Origin: Paragonimus skrjabini miyazakii
Taxonomy: Eukaryota > Platyhelminthes > Trematoda > Plagiorchiida > Troglotrematidae
DNA: 64,000 nt
Direction of reading: 5' to 3'
Assembly: GCA_014338405.1 (NCBI GenBank)
Contig: JTDE01000125.1
Span: forward strand, 142,479-206,478
The notes beneath the pieces are model-generated. The model was not told the origin of the DNA. It ran no database searches and was given only the letters and a program-made list of their open reading frames with translations. Below are positions 12,151 through 24,978 of this stretch, piece after piece; position 1 is the first letter of the stretch, and each line of letters begins with the position of its first letter. The position numbers and the translations under genes were made by a program.

Positions 12151-15100
12151 GACGGATCCTGATACACCAGGTGTTGAATGAACATCCCAACCAGATAATC
12201 GAACTCTCCGTGGCCAGACGTGTTAACAGTACGTTATCCAGATGAGTCTTGTGTTGTGCTATCCATGTTAATTCACGAGAGAACGGAGGGTTCAGCCGGA
12301 CCGCTCTACCCGAGCAGGTGTCCGGAAGTTCATTAAGCGACGCCCGCGATGCGAAAAGGAACTTTAGCTGCTATAACTCTTGTTGACGTGACCATATAAT
12401 GCTAGGACACATGATACCGTAAAGTCGTTGTCAACAACGCGTGTGTTGAATACAAGCAGGTTGTCTGTTTTGTTTGACTTGTGACACTCACTCCGCGTGA
12501 CCCCTCTGGTCGTCAGATTGGTAGAGACTTTGGAAGCATGCAGTATGCGAATAGCAACATCAACGAAACTATGATGATTAAATTGTGAACAGGACGGAGA
12601 AGAGTCAGTTGTTCCGATAAAATTTTTGCCCAAATGAATGTCTTTGCAGACCCAGAAGCTGTTATCTATTACTGATTACTAGCTGTTCGACAAACGCGAG
12701 TAATTTGAAATTCCCACAAAGTAACAGTAAACTGAAGGAGGCTACCGAGTTGAAAACATAGCCTGTTTTCCAGAATTTGTCCTATGAATGGCTAGGTTAG
12801 GGGACCATTTCTTAATTGTGTGATGACCGTCTATTGAGCCACTGTTCCCACCAAGCACCTGGTCATATACTGAGCTCTCAATTGCAGCAATTCGTTCTGC
12901 CGATAATAAAACCAACATCTATCACTGCAAATAAATCAGTATATTGCCGGTGAAGCATAAAATTTCGGAGAGGAGCGGCTACTAGCAAGTACTAGTTCAG
13001 TTCAACTGTAATGTGTAGATTAAACCAGACTGCCATTGGATCACAAACAGCTGGTTGCTGGGATCCGTGCAAAAGAGAGCAAACGAAAAATTAGCACCTG
13101 GCGTTATACCTCCCAAAATGAAACCAAGGGGTTATTTTCATTTTCTGAGCTATGTTCAGTAAGATACTAGCTAAAACCATAGGACTGGGCAAACTAATAG
13201 TTGAGTACAGCAGTATATGAATACATATAGGTAACTTGCTCAACAGATGCGCTGAATCGAGTTAGTCTACAGATCTTTCTCTGTACGGTAAAGACTACTC
13301 ACATAACTTTGTGACCAAACACATAAAAGCAGTTGAAGTAACAGAAAAGACCCAAGGAGTTGATAGAAAGCCCATTCCAACTGCCATTCTTAAGGAGCAC
13401 AGTGGCTAAATTAATAACACGCCATTTTACTAGTTCCCTTAAATGAACCTTCAAAGCAGGCAGACTGATTAGTTCACTCACCAGTAGTCCGTCGATCGTT
13501 CGGAAATTGACGAATAAGTTACTGATCGTTTACGTTTGTTCTGTAAACTTCCTGGGTCCTATGGATCGGCTTTTTTCTAGACGAGTCATAGTGTATCAAA
13601 TGAAAAGAAATCAAGCACAAATGCCATTGTGGGTCGTCGATCTGACATCATTCATCTAATCACTTACTGTTCTGTATAGAATACGACCGATTAGGTCAAA
13701 GTTTGTTCCTCTAGCAAGCTCTGGACCTTAAAGGAGCCATCATAATTCGATTACATAACTCGACCTTTTGTGGGCAGAACAAATACAATCAATCGATGCA
13801 GCTGCCCGATCGATAAGTAATCAGTTAACACCCAGTTGACGGTCATGCACAGAAAACTGAGACGACGGCATGAATTTTGACTAATACCGAGCTTTGCGTG
13901 CGACCGTTTTTATTTTAGTGTTGTATAAATGAAACTGTCCATTAGGGTTTTATCGGAAATTTCAAGTTTTCGGGAACGTGTTTATTATACTTCATGTTCT
14001 GTGACCCAATGAGAACCTGTTATTAGTTTATTATGAGTGTTTTCAACTCAGTCGTGTAAAGATAGGCATCATATGGGATCGTTTTGCTCTGGAGGAAGAT
14101 ACTGGTGTGTACTCTATCCGTTTCGTTTGTAAAACTCCAGGTATCATTTATGCATGCTTCTAACAAGCAAGATATTACATTGCTACATTATTGCCTTCTA
14201 CTGACATAGGCGATAATGTCAGTTCCAACTGTGTCCCATGGCAATATCAAACAAGTAAATGTCATTTGCTGATCGGCGGGCCATTATCACGTGTCAGGTG
14301 ACTGTCAAGCATGTCAGTGACACTCCTAAAAGTACACACTTAGGCGAGATGTAAACATTCATAGCATGTACTTGCGGAGCTATCATGGCCAGATATCATG
14401 TCATGTGACAGTAAAACGTTTAAATATATTTCCTACTCGGTATGTTAAGATATTCCGATTAGCTGTTAACTCTGGTAGTGACATACATAAGAGTACTTTG
14501 TTTTGGAATGTACGATAAGTAAATGCTTTTACTGGCAGGGCATCTGTAGCTTTTCATTGCACAATATCCTCTTGCTGAACAGCACCAAGGGAGATCAGTT
14601 TAACAAGGGTTAAACGTGTCAGTGCTACCCACTGCCGAAAGGTTGCATGAAAACCGAGAAACGTGGTTGATCTAACTTTCATAATTGCCATTTGACTCGA
14701 TTTGGAAAAGAAAATAATCGTGCAATTAATGACTATCACTAATTGGATTAGGCTACAACGGCGCACACATGCCGCCAAAATATATCCCACTCAATCACAT
14801 CAGCGGAACGAGTCTGTGCTTACCATAACCGACGCTGAGCACATCAAGAAACCTTAGTTCAAACGATGGCGTTAAGCAACCCACCTGCGATCTTGAAATG
14901 ACCTGATGGATTGTTAGACACTTACTGGCGACCAGCGATTTGACTGGACGCGCCAACTCTTTCTGTTGTGCACTCGAAACCCCAGTTTATTAGTGCTCAG
15001 ACAAAATAAGATTATCGATACTAACCAGTTGGTTCCGTCTGCAAAATTTGCTGATGAAACAGGTCGAACTGCCATGGCACTGTTTATTCCACGATTGACT

Positions 15101-16199
15101 GAGTAAATTCAAGCTAGTCCCTCTCCGTTGTTTTGTTACTATGTTTAACCACATACAGCTAGTGTGTTCCAATTGTGCGACTGATAGAGGTAAAAGAACA
15201 TCACGCAACATGTCATCTCTATCCGTATTGGTGAACAATACCAACAACAGATTACCACATTTACTTTGGGAAAGTGGCCATTATGCCAGCACATCTAAGA
15301 AATTTTAACCATTTGTGTCTAAGGGCTGCTCCGTTTCGAAGTCATCTGCTGGCACATGGACCGATAATACTGTCCAATATTTGTTCAGCACTGTGTATGC
15401 ACCAACGACAAAATTTTACGGTCACAAGGCAAATGTCAGATACTTCTGCTGATTTAAAGTTGTGAACATAAAGCACAATCGCACTTTCCAGTTCAAAGGA
15501 GAGTGAGCTTATTTTATAATGAATTACTGATAACGGTCACAAAAATAAGTGCAGTAGAAACCGTAGACCAATTCATTATCGATTAGTCAGGTGAGAGTCA
15601 ATCAGGCGCACATACTTCATACCATTTTAATAACTCAATGTAGTTGTTGTAAGTGAATCACGGGTACCCAGACATGTTGTTACTCCAAGTCGTATCATAG
15701 CTCCGCTGCAGAACACTAGTTCTTACCACATTCGAATCCTCGTCGAATGAGAAATCTTGATAGAGTAGCAGTCTGGATTGCAGGCTGTCAATGCAATAGC
15801 TGTACTCTCCTAGAAGGAAGACATTTATTTAATTATTGTCATTTCGAAAATTTACTTTTCTTCATAAACATGACATGACAAATAAAATAGAAAGCATTCT
15901 GATATAATTACATGTCGGTCGATGTCGAGAAGAACAAAATCACGCATACTGTTTGTTGAAATACACTCTCTATAATCAAGGTTTACTGTTGCTAGTTTTC
16001 TTCTCAAGACAATTCCCGTATTTTGAAGGTCATAATAACAACATCAACATTCACCAGGGTAATCCAGGTGAACTTTCTTTCCAGTAGGTTATTAACGCGA
16101 TCTAAATCACCAAGCCGTTTAAACGAGATAGAATCTTGCTATGATGCAGGACAAATGACCCGTTAGTTTACTTTCTTACTTGCTACCTGGGGTGGTCTC
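12151..16199. other. No recognisable gene
   Basis: Frames of up to about 90 codons on both strands (for example minus 12364-12633, 14554-14790 and 14990-15247) carry no motif I recognise. No paired splice sites delimit a convincing exon. Possibly the 3' tail of the 11.9-kb LINE fragment occupies the first few hundred bases. Confidence 0.45.
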
Positions 16200-18115
16200 A
16201 CCGTCATCGCCATCATCATGAGAGCCATGAGCCTGACCAGAGGGTACTGTGGTCCGGGCCGTCGCTCATCCCAACAGTGACGTGGATTATACCAGAGGAA
16301 ACGCTAAGAAGAAGGTTAGAAATTAATAAAAGTAGACTAAGCGGAAGAACTAAAAATGGTATGGATACAGGCACGTCATTGACTACGACACATCGCCTTC
16401 TCGGATATCGTCTCTAACCAGCGGTTTGAGTGATCACGAGGACCCCATCCATGCGGGCGACACCTACCCACTTTGCCCAAGGGAGCAGTCAGGGTCTTCA
16501 GATTTCGTGACCACATTGTTGGTTGACCACCACGTGCTTTTACCCAACTGTTGGTGGTCTCAGTATATAATGCCCAGTACGGTAAACGATCAGATGGCAT
16601 ACGGAATACGTGGCCCAACCATCACAAGCTGTAAGCCGTGAGTAGTTGACCAATTGGTCGCGCACCCCGGACGTTCCGGAACACACGCCAGATGAACAAT
16701 AATATTACTTACGCGATCAGTCCATTTAAAGTGGGCTAATTGGCGGTAACGGCGATGATAAAACACAGCAAACATGTTGGCATCTTCGTTGCGAACAGGT
16801 CACGTTTCCGAACCATAGAGAAAAACAGAAGGTACACACAAATTATATACTCTTCCTTTCAGCAACAACCGAATGTCTTTTAGACGCCAGAGATGAAGCA
16901 GTTTGGCAAACGCAACTCGTGCCTATGCTATCCTCGCTGATATCTCATCAGCAATATTACAGGCCGACAAGGTAGTGTTACCCAAGTATGTGAAACTGTT
17001 CGCAGTCCCAAGCGGATTACCTGCAACGAGGACAGTAGGACTGGAAATACCCCAATCTTAAAGCAGCACTTTGCACTTTGGAAGTGCGAAGCGCATTCCA
17101 TTCAAACCAGCCCAGCAATTAACCTTATTCAGCATGATCTGCATGTCTTCAACGGATGAGTTGAAAGAAACACTAACATCCGCACAATACATGCCTGTCA
17201 ATCTAGCGCCAAAAAGAAGCCTAAAACAAGCACACTGGAACGCTCAATCGCAATATCCAGAATATCGTCCATGACAAAATTGAACAGGGAGAGAGAAATC
17301 GGACACCCCTGAGGAACACTACTAAAAGTGATGAACGTCCGAGACAGTTGTCCATAACTCACACTCTGCTTGCAGAATGGGCACATAGTGGTCTCAATAG
17401 AATCACGTATTTCTCTGATACTCCCTTGCGGAGAAGGCAGCTCCAGAGAAGGTTACGAGCAACTGAGTCGAAAGCTGCCCTTAGGTCCAAAAAGACCACG
17501 ACTGTCGGCTGTCTGTAACAGTGCTGATGTTCCAGGATCCGTCGCAAGGTAAAAAACATGATGAACGCACCCTCGACCGGATCGGAATCCTGCCTGTTCT
17601 TCGCATATATGAATTTCTCTGGGCTTAGTGAGACGACGTAAAATGAGACCAGTAAGCAACTTGGACGCAATAGAAACCAAACTGATTCCTCTGTGGTTGT
17701 CACATTGACTTCTGGCCCCCATTTTGAAAACGGGAATTACTGTTGATAAGCACCAATCACGACGTATCTCTTCAGTCTCCCAAATCGTCTGGAGGAATTT
17801 TGTCAGCTCTGATATCAACCTCTCGCCTCCATCTTTGAAAAGAGAGGGAGGAAGGAGGTCCGGACCAGGAGCCTTATTACGCTTCAATAACTTGAACTCC
17901 AGAGCCATATCTGCTACTGACAAAGGGCTGACTGGAATGCAATAATTGACCATTCAAATCCCGTCGTCCGCATGGTCTGATTGAGGCCAACTTAACTGTT
18001 CTTCAGAATGTTCAGCCCACCTGTCAGGTCAGCGTCACTGAATTGTGATAAATGAACCTTCCTTTTCACATATGGTCTCACTTAAATCAACTTGACGACA
18101 CGTAAAAGTATAAAA
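16200..18115 (-). pseudogene. 5'-truncated, frameshifted RTE-like LINE (reverse transcriptase)
   Basis: Read on the minus strand, a near-complete non-LTR reverse transcriptase appears in order. RQVDLSETICEKEG-like upstream sequence lies at 18050-18110. NKAPGPD is at 17858-17878 and NHRGISL at 17678-17698 (fingers). AGFRSGRGC is at 17567-17593. FLDLRAAFDSV at 17461-17493 is motif A, with its catalytic Asp kept. VPQGCPISLSLFNFV at 17273-17317 is motif B. A degenerate catalytic box YCAD lies at 17178-17189 in place of YADD. The thumb and C-terminal part run down to GHVFRM at 16598-16615 and the final W-G-P-R-D/WLET block near 16400. Two compensating frameshifts (about 17550 and about 17370) and several stops break it. 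The endonuclease domain expected upstream is absent, as in a 5'-truncated insertion. The composition of the RT blocks is RTE-like, and this type is common in trematode genomes. The 3' UTR end is approximate. Confidence 0.88.
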
Positions 18116-21100
18116 CAGAAAAAAGCCATTTGCTATTCCCAGATGAAAAGACTCGTCCCACTCCCTCTTACTGTTCGACGAAATGGTGCTCATTGTCTTT
18201 TTCGCAAGCTGTTAATCAGCGTGCGTTCAAGTTGAAAGCGGTACTGTATACACTTCGGCCATGTATGCAGTCCGCCGAAGGAAAGAACAAAACAACTGTA
18301 CTATGTTCGATGCAGAGTATTGTTGCAATCGACACCACTTGTTCCGTATTTTTGAGGACTACACTCGACAGATAGAGATAGTCGAAACTACACGTGTTCC
18401 CGCCTCAAATCAGCGCTGTTTAATTATTATAGTAACTGATTGATTTACCTTGTAGTCAGTGGGTTCCACCATTGAACCTTAAACCACTGCTTAACATTTC
18501 CAGCCGAAGGTTGTCTAACTGGTTCGTTAATCAAACGCAGAACACCGAGCTGCTTGAGAAGATAAGACGATAACCGCGATCCAAGAAAACAATAAATGAG
18601 GACCAAAAGGCATACAAGAAAGGCAGCATTAGAACCAAAAATCACGGCGAATCAAACAAGGAACATCTGTAGAACAAGCCAAGCTCTTATATGAAGTATC
18701 TTCTCCTCTTTGACCGTCTTCGAAACAGTTTCGATTGTCCAGAACTTAATTTTATATTCAGATGAATTAAAATGTTTTCCGATACATCTCAATTCTTCTA
18801 GACTTACTGTTACGAAGTCGTTCCCACTGTTGCAGGTGGTTGATGTACTGTTATCCTCACGCATGCTTACTTGTTTTACCAGTCGTTGGTGGTCTGGTTA
18901 GACTGGATCAATAGGTTTCTGTTTTCTGATTGATTGATTGTTAGACTGGTCATATTTATGGTTAACATGACTTCCGCTCTGGTCACCTGGTGAGTGACAG
19001 AAATCCAGTGTTCTGATTCTGTGCTGCTGGTAGGGCTGTAATAGTTGCTCACCCTAAATAAGTCGCTTCAATGCAGTGGGACAGAAATCGGGATTGAAAA
19101 TGTTATACTGCGATTCCAACACTGAACGAGGGTACACACATACAGCTAGGTCAACAGGTATCCGTAAATCATATTCATCAAAATGTAGTTGGGCGCTGAA
19201 CAGAACCTCCGTGACCAAGAAGAAGCACACACTCCTGACTTGACGGTCACAGTTCTGCAGCCGCGTTACACCACATGTGTTTGCCTACCCTAATCGGTTT
19301 TAAAGTTTGTCCATGCGAGCCTTCTATCATTGTTGGGACTCCAGTGAAATTCAACTAAGTTGGGTCACTGTAGTGAAATTCTTTAGGGTATCTTAAACTG
19401 AAGTTAAATCTTGGAAAAGTGATATTTGGTCACACGAGACTGTCATCGAGAAGACTTAAAACACACAATCACCAGACGTATGCTCATTGTATGGTACGGG
19501 CAGTTGAAACAGTAGAAGTGTAACGTTACAAACTAGCAACCTGATGGGAATAACATCCACGTGTACGAGCCTGTGTGTAGTAACCTACACACCTCTTGTT
19601 TACTTGACGCATGTGGTCCGCCACCTCATTAATTTCTGCTGGCCATGACTGTATGCAATTAAATTATCCCTCAATTTTAGTGATACGTACGACCATTGAA
19701 AACAGCACCACTGTCTTACTACTTGGTGAGTCCAAGCAGTCTAAACCGTTTCTTAGTTATATACCACTGATTAACTCGATTATCCGGATTATACATCACA
19801 GACGTTGGGTATCACGTGACGTATTAGGTTATATGCGGGCTGGATACAGGCAAGTTGCCCAACTCTAAAGAGAAGCAGCTGAAATAACCGAAATTCAAAC
19901 CCGCAACTTACAGGTTAGGGCCAACACTGGTTTACCGCGAGCCCCAGGTTCCTATCGCGTACTTGTAGCAGATGAGCTGCAATATCGTGTGTCCATTTGC
20001 GTTTGTACCTCGCACTTAGAACTGAAGGAGACTAAGCCAATTTAGATAGTATCAGCAAAAAATAAAAGCCTGACTGAGTGTGGTTTTATTGAGTAAGGCA
20101 AGATAATAAATACACAGTACGCTGCATTTTGTCACAGAAGTCTTGACCCTACTCACAGCTGACTTCCTGATTGGAGAATGTGAACCAGGAAAACGCATTA
20201 CACCCAACTGATCTCTAGAGCCAGTAATTTTGACTGGACACTGAACAGCATGCCTGGGTCTGTGTGATGACGGAGTTCACAGGACCAATTAAAACTTTCC
20301 TCTCACAAGTTCATTCTATTGCTGGCTACGTACACTGACACACTGCCTGTGAGGGGGTCTTGCTGTCGGCCGCCTTGAAAATCGACTGTAAGTTCTACTG
20401 AAAGGTCAACCTCTAAATTGTTGATCTCCACAATAAAAGTTGGACATCAGTTCTGAAGTTGTTGTTTGATGTCGCCAATCAACAGTGGCATTGTGTACAC
20501 CTCGGACAAAGTTTGCCGCCGCTTGAATAGAATACATACATCTCAATGTTGCAGGCTAATGTCTACAGCCAATACTTTTGGATCACTGTTTCACTTATTT
20601 AATTATAGGCTGATTGATTTCGAAATCTGAGCCACCTTTACCTACCTTGCAAAGTAAACTGCCTGGGAACACCTCGGACTACTTGGAGCAGGAGCTGGTT
20701 AGTACCAAGGCGTGACATCCGCTGAGGACCGATCCACAATAATCTGCTGCACCTTATGTTGATGATTTCCGCTTTCAGACCAAGTAGTCCATATTTTAGG
20801 TGGGAATTTGATTTCGGGCAGTCATGAATATCAGTTGTTGGCACATCTATCTTGGGACGAATTTCACCTTCTCCGTCCCTGTGGGACATACAAGAAAGTC
20901 AGTTAACACAGTTTTCTGCAGGAGAAGCGGTATGAGCGGTCAATCTTTTCTGAACGTTGCAACATCCGGTTACACCAATAGCTTTCAGGGGATTTGATAA
21001 AAAGCGGGAATTTTCTTCGTTACCTCTGGTTCTACTCCTGTTTTTGGGTATCAGTGGTATAGATAATTGATACAGCTGAGTAAGCTTACATAGCTCTTTT

Positions 21101-24100
21101 CGTGACACGGAACTGAGTTGTGAAGTAAGATGGTAAACCTAGGAGCAGTCAGCCTGGAATAACATAACGAAAGTCTGCCCACCCGCTTGCCCAATGGACC
21201 ATTTCACAGTCAGCGTAGTGTAACGTTGCTGAGGTATCTTAGCTTTCGACTTGGAGTCCGATCTATCCTAAATGAAAATGTGTTATTGAACCAGATGGTT
21301 AGCAAATGTTTGCGACTGGAGCCATAATAAATATTTGTGCACTGTGTGGAATATCCGACTACAGTCTCTGACACATCAGTGGTAAACGACGTTCGCATGT
21401 ACGAAAAGAACGGTTCTAGTTTTAAATACTCAACTATATGTTATAAAATCACCCCACATGTTTGATTCAATATCAAGTCGATTGTCGCCTGAGCAATAAA
21501 ATATGGTTATTCTCTGGTGGCGAAGTTCAGAAATAGCATTGCACACAAACCAGAATTTGTTATGGAGTGCTCTGACTTTTAAATAACTTCAAGCTGGTTA
21601 AATGTTGATATCGAGTTGATCTTGAATGTCATTAATCGAGCCTGAAAGTAAATAGGAGGAATTAAGATTCTATAGTCTGGAATATAGATTTCGTTAGTCT
21701 GATTGGCACGTTGGCTTCAACAATTCTTCGCAGAATCGTTAATAACATCTGGCCATTCCAGTTCTACATCTCTCTAAATGCAATGACGACATGTTGGTGC
21801 GCGACATGTTGGTGGCAAGAATCGGGACAACAACAGTTTGGAGTACTGCGGGCTTGACGAGAGGAAAGAGACCGTATTGAAGCTTCTCTAGTGTTTTGAG
21901 TGCAACAACTGCATAAAATCTTCCGACTCTGTCATGGTTGTAGGTCATATTCATGGCTTCATGTTCAGATCCAATCGGCAGTCACCACCGATCCTCTGAG
22001 TCTTGTCATCATCTTTCCCCTCAAGTACTGTTAGATTGAACTATGAGGACAAATTCATGCAAGCGACTGCGACTCCTTTCTTCTTGTGATCGCCATAGCC
22101 ATGAATCCCACCCACCTACAAAACTGTATGATCCAAAAAGACCAGCATAACACATTTGTTGAACTTCGCTGAGGTCACCTCTGTGCCGCTTGTGTTGCAC
22201 GGACAACGGACGATCAGTTGATGAAGTCTGATTTACGGCACCTCTGGCTACTCCTTATCAGCTGTTTTTGAAGCTGGGAAGCAACCAGCGTGCTCACTTC
22301 AGACGTCAGAAACCTGGTGACATGTGTTGCACCCTCGTCACGTCGCACATGTCTCATGGTTTCGCTAAACAGTTTCAGCTGGCGCCCAATGACCCCATGG
22401 ATCATTACATAGATCTGATTCACACAGGCCACAGGGTCCATCGAATCTCAGTGGCGAGTTGAGTGCTTGCTGTTTGAACAGTAAAAGCAGATCGTTTTCT
22501 CGAACTGATTCGTAGGAAGTTAGTTACTGAAATGTAGTGCTCCGGATGTCACCTTCAGCCTACAGAGTGGACTAGATTCCTTCTGACGTATCTCTGCATA
22601 CGATAAAGTCCCACCAATCGATTCTTGCAGGCTACCTCAAAGTGACCATCTTTTTTGTATGCGTTTGAATGAACGCTTCAGAAATAGCACATCGAATGCA
22701 GACAAAAGCTTGTGTAAGGTAAACCACTTTTGGTTAATTTCATGATGGAGAAAGACTCTGCAGCAGTGCGAATTTCCTTAATAAATGATTGAACCTCGTT
22801 AACACGCTGAGTGTTTTACGCAGGGTTTTCGGAGGCAGAGAACAGACCGTTTCATGTTCACCTCGAAATTATCGCCCCTCCAGTCTCGCGTCTCATGGGT
22901 GTCTCCGCGAACGACAACTCTTGCCCCATCAGCAACTTCCGCTGAAATTCCATATCGTTATTGCCAGAAATCTGTCGATCTCTCATCTTCACTTCCAGCT
23001 GTTCATTGAAGCTTTTTCAGAGGTAGAATATATATGTCAGTAGAATGTGTTAAAACAATTCACTGTCACACTGAACTGCGTTCGCTCAGTTGTTTGGAAA
23101 TCTGCTTGCAATACATGCTATAGTAGAAGCTTGCTGAATTATGCTTAGGTGAGTTCGGATGAGGATCTTGTGAACTGAAGGTTAGTAGAAAGTTCAGTTT
23201 CCGTCCACTAGCAGGCAGGAATTAAGGGGATTGGTTGTCTGATTCGACGCAACTCTTAATCGTGCGCAGTAGTTCAAAACATTTTCCCCACTCCCTAATC
23301 TTGATACCGTTGATCAATAGGACTCAAAGGAATCACAGACTCGATTGCAAAAGAGTTAATCAACCGGAATAGCAATAACACGAATCCTGAGTTAATAGAC
23401 ATCAAATTAGAAGGTGTAAACCGCATTGCATATCAGATCAAAGTTATTGAGCATAAGTAGTGCTCACTCTCTGACTGGAGAGCGTAGTCCAATAGAACCG
23501 CATTACCCAGGTACAATACACCACAGGATAGTTGGTGGTACCCAAGAGTGACCGCTTTGTTGTAGCCTAACCGGCAGTGGCGTTCACCAAATCATCACCT
23601 TCGGCTAGCGTGGCCATTGTCATTAGTTTTCTTTAGTAATGGTGAGAACACCACCGTATATCGTTCTTCTTTAAGGAAAACCGTGAATCGTGGCTGTTGC
23701 GAAGTTTCCTTGCAACTTCCGTTCACACTAGCTCAAGTGCGTTCATAAATGTGAATCATCGGCGAAATCGCCTCAAATGACCTCGTTTCTCTGAGTGATT
23801 ATTTCTTTCCGCTTACGCACTTTATCGATTCGACGGAACTTTTGTCCAACAATTTTTGGGAGTAAGATAGATGGTGGATTTGTCAGGCACTGCCCACTTT
23901 GATCTGAGTGATACTGTCATTTTAGGCAACGTTTCCGTGGCGCTGACGTTTCTGTCAGGATTTTTGTTGTCATATTCAAAAGCTGTCTTTCTGGGCGCGA
24001 TGGGCGTGGCAGGACAAAAAATTCAAACTTAACATAACTCAAGCATAACATTATTAGGCAACTTGATTACCTAGTAAATTGAAAAATCAACGTCAGTAAG

Positions 24101-24868
24101 TCGACGGTTAATAGCCTCAATCAACGTCAAGGGTAGGTGAAATAGTGCAGTTACTACACTCAAATGTTGGCTTAGTGTTATTTTGTCGCAGACCAGTTCA
24201 TCAATCGATATGGTAACCGTTAAATTATTTATAATATACTGAACAATTTGAAATACTTGACAATACTGTGTATTATTGAATAACCTCATCAAATACCAAT
24301 TACGGTAGTTGATCACGTTGATGGGTTTTTTTCACTTGAGATGTATGCACCGCTTGAGATGGCGAGTCTCCACGCAGCTGAAACTTCGAGTAAAAAGCAT
24401 TTGTTACGCCTGCTGTTGCACGTCGTTCCGGCTGTGTTCTATCACCTGAGATCGCTTCTCTTAAATCATTCAGGGTTTTAAATCTGGGCGTTTTCTAACA
24501 TGTTTGCTTGCGTCGTTCAAATTAGCTTGCTACAGTTTGCTGATACAGCATCTCTGTCTGTAACATCCATGCTAACAGTTTACATGACACGACTGGGTAC
24601 ACTTCTACTGACTGCCCACAAGGAGTGAACTGTAGTGAAACCTTTCGTCATTTGCGCATTGAGTAACAGGCTCGCTGTACATCATGTCCACTGGAAGCCG
24701 GCTCTTCTCTCTTGCACTCATGCGCCTTATCAGTTGCAAATTTTCCTGGATGGACGTACTGAGAATATCTACTTTCTCCAGGTGGCTTCTCAAGGGATAT
24801 ACATTCTGTCGGTTAATACTGCCAGTTAGTTGGAGACAATGGGTAGGAAAGCAGTTAGATAGAGTTCC
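18116..24868. other. No recognisable gene
   Basis: No coding exon can be supported. The minus strand at 21.7-22.5 kb and 20.6-21.1 kb holds several adjacent short frames (71, 61, 75, 83 and 69 codons) that could be shreds of an old mobile-element polyprotein, but no diagnostic motif survives. A 13-bp duplication lies at 21787-21814. Confidence 0.4.
21787..21814. repeat. 13-bp direct repeat, period 15
   Basis: cgacatgttggtg occurs at 21787-21799 and again at 21802-21814, separated by two bases. A minor local duplication. Confidence 0.75.
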
Positions 24869-24978
24869 NNNNNNNNNNNNNNNNNNNNNNNNNNNNNNNN
24901 NNNNNNNNNNNNNNNNNNNNNNNNNNNNNNNNNNNNNNNNNNNNNNNNNNNNNNNNNNNNNNNNNNNNATAGAGTTCC
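24859..24978. other. Scaffold gap (100 N, 24869-24968) with duplicated 10-bp flanks
   Basis: Exactly 100 N separate two contig ends. The last ten bases before the gap (24859-24868) and the first ten after it (24969-24978) are both atagagttcc, suggesting that the two contigs overlap and the gap has no real missing sequence. Any open frame drawn through the N run is meaningless. Confidence 0.9.

Noticed and set aside
16426..16641. Plus-strand frames opposite the 16-18 kb LINE
   Set aside because: They are antisense shadows of the minus-strand reverse transcriptase relic.
21739..22441. Cluster of minus-strand short frames suspected of being a gag-like zinc-knuckle region
   Set aside because: A complete CCHC spacing cannot be read in any frame; the one suggestive stretch has lost most cysteines, so the call is not supportable.
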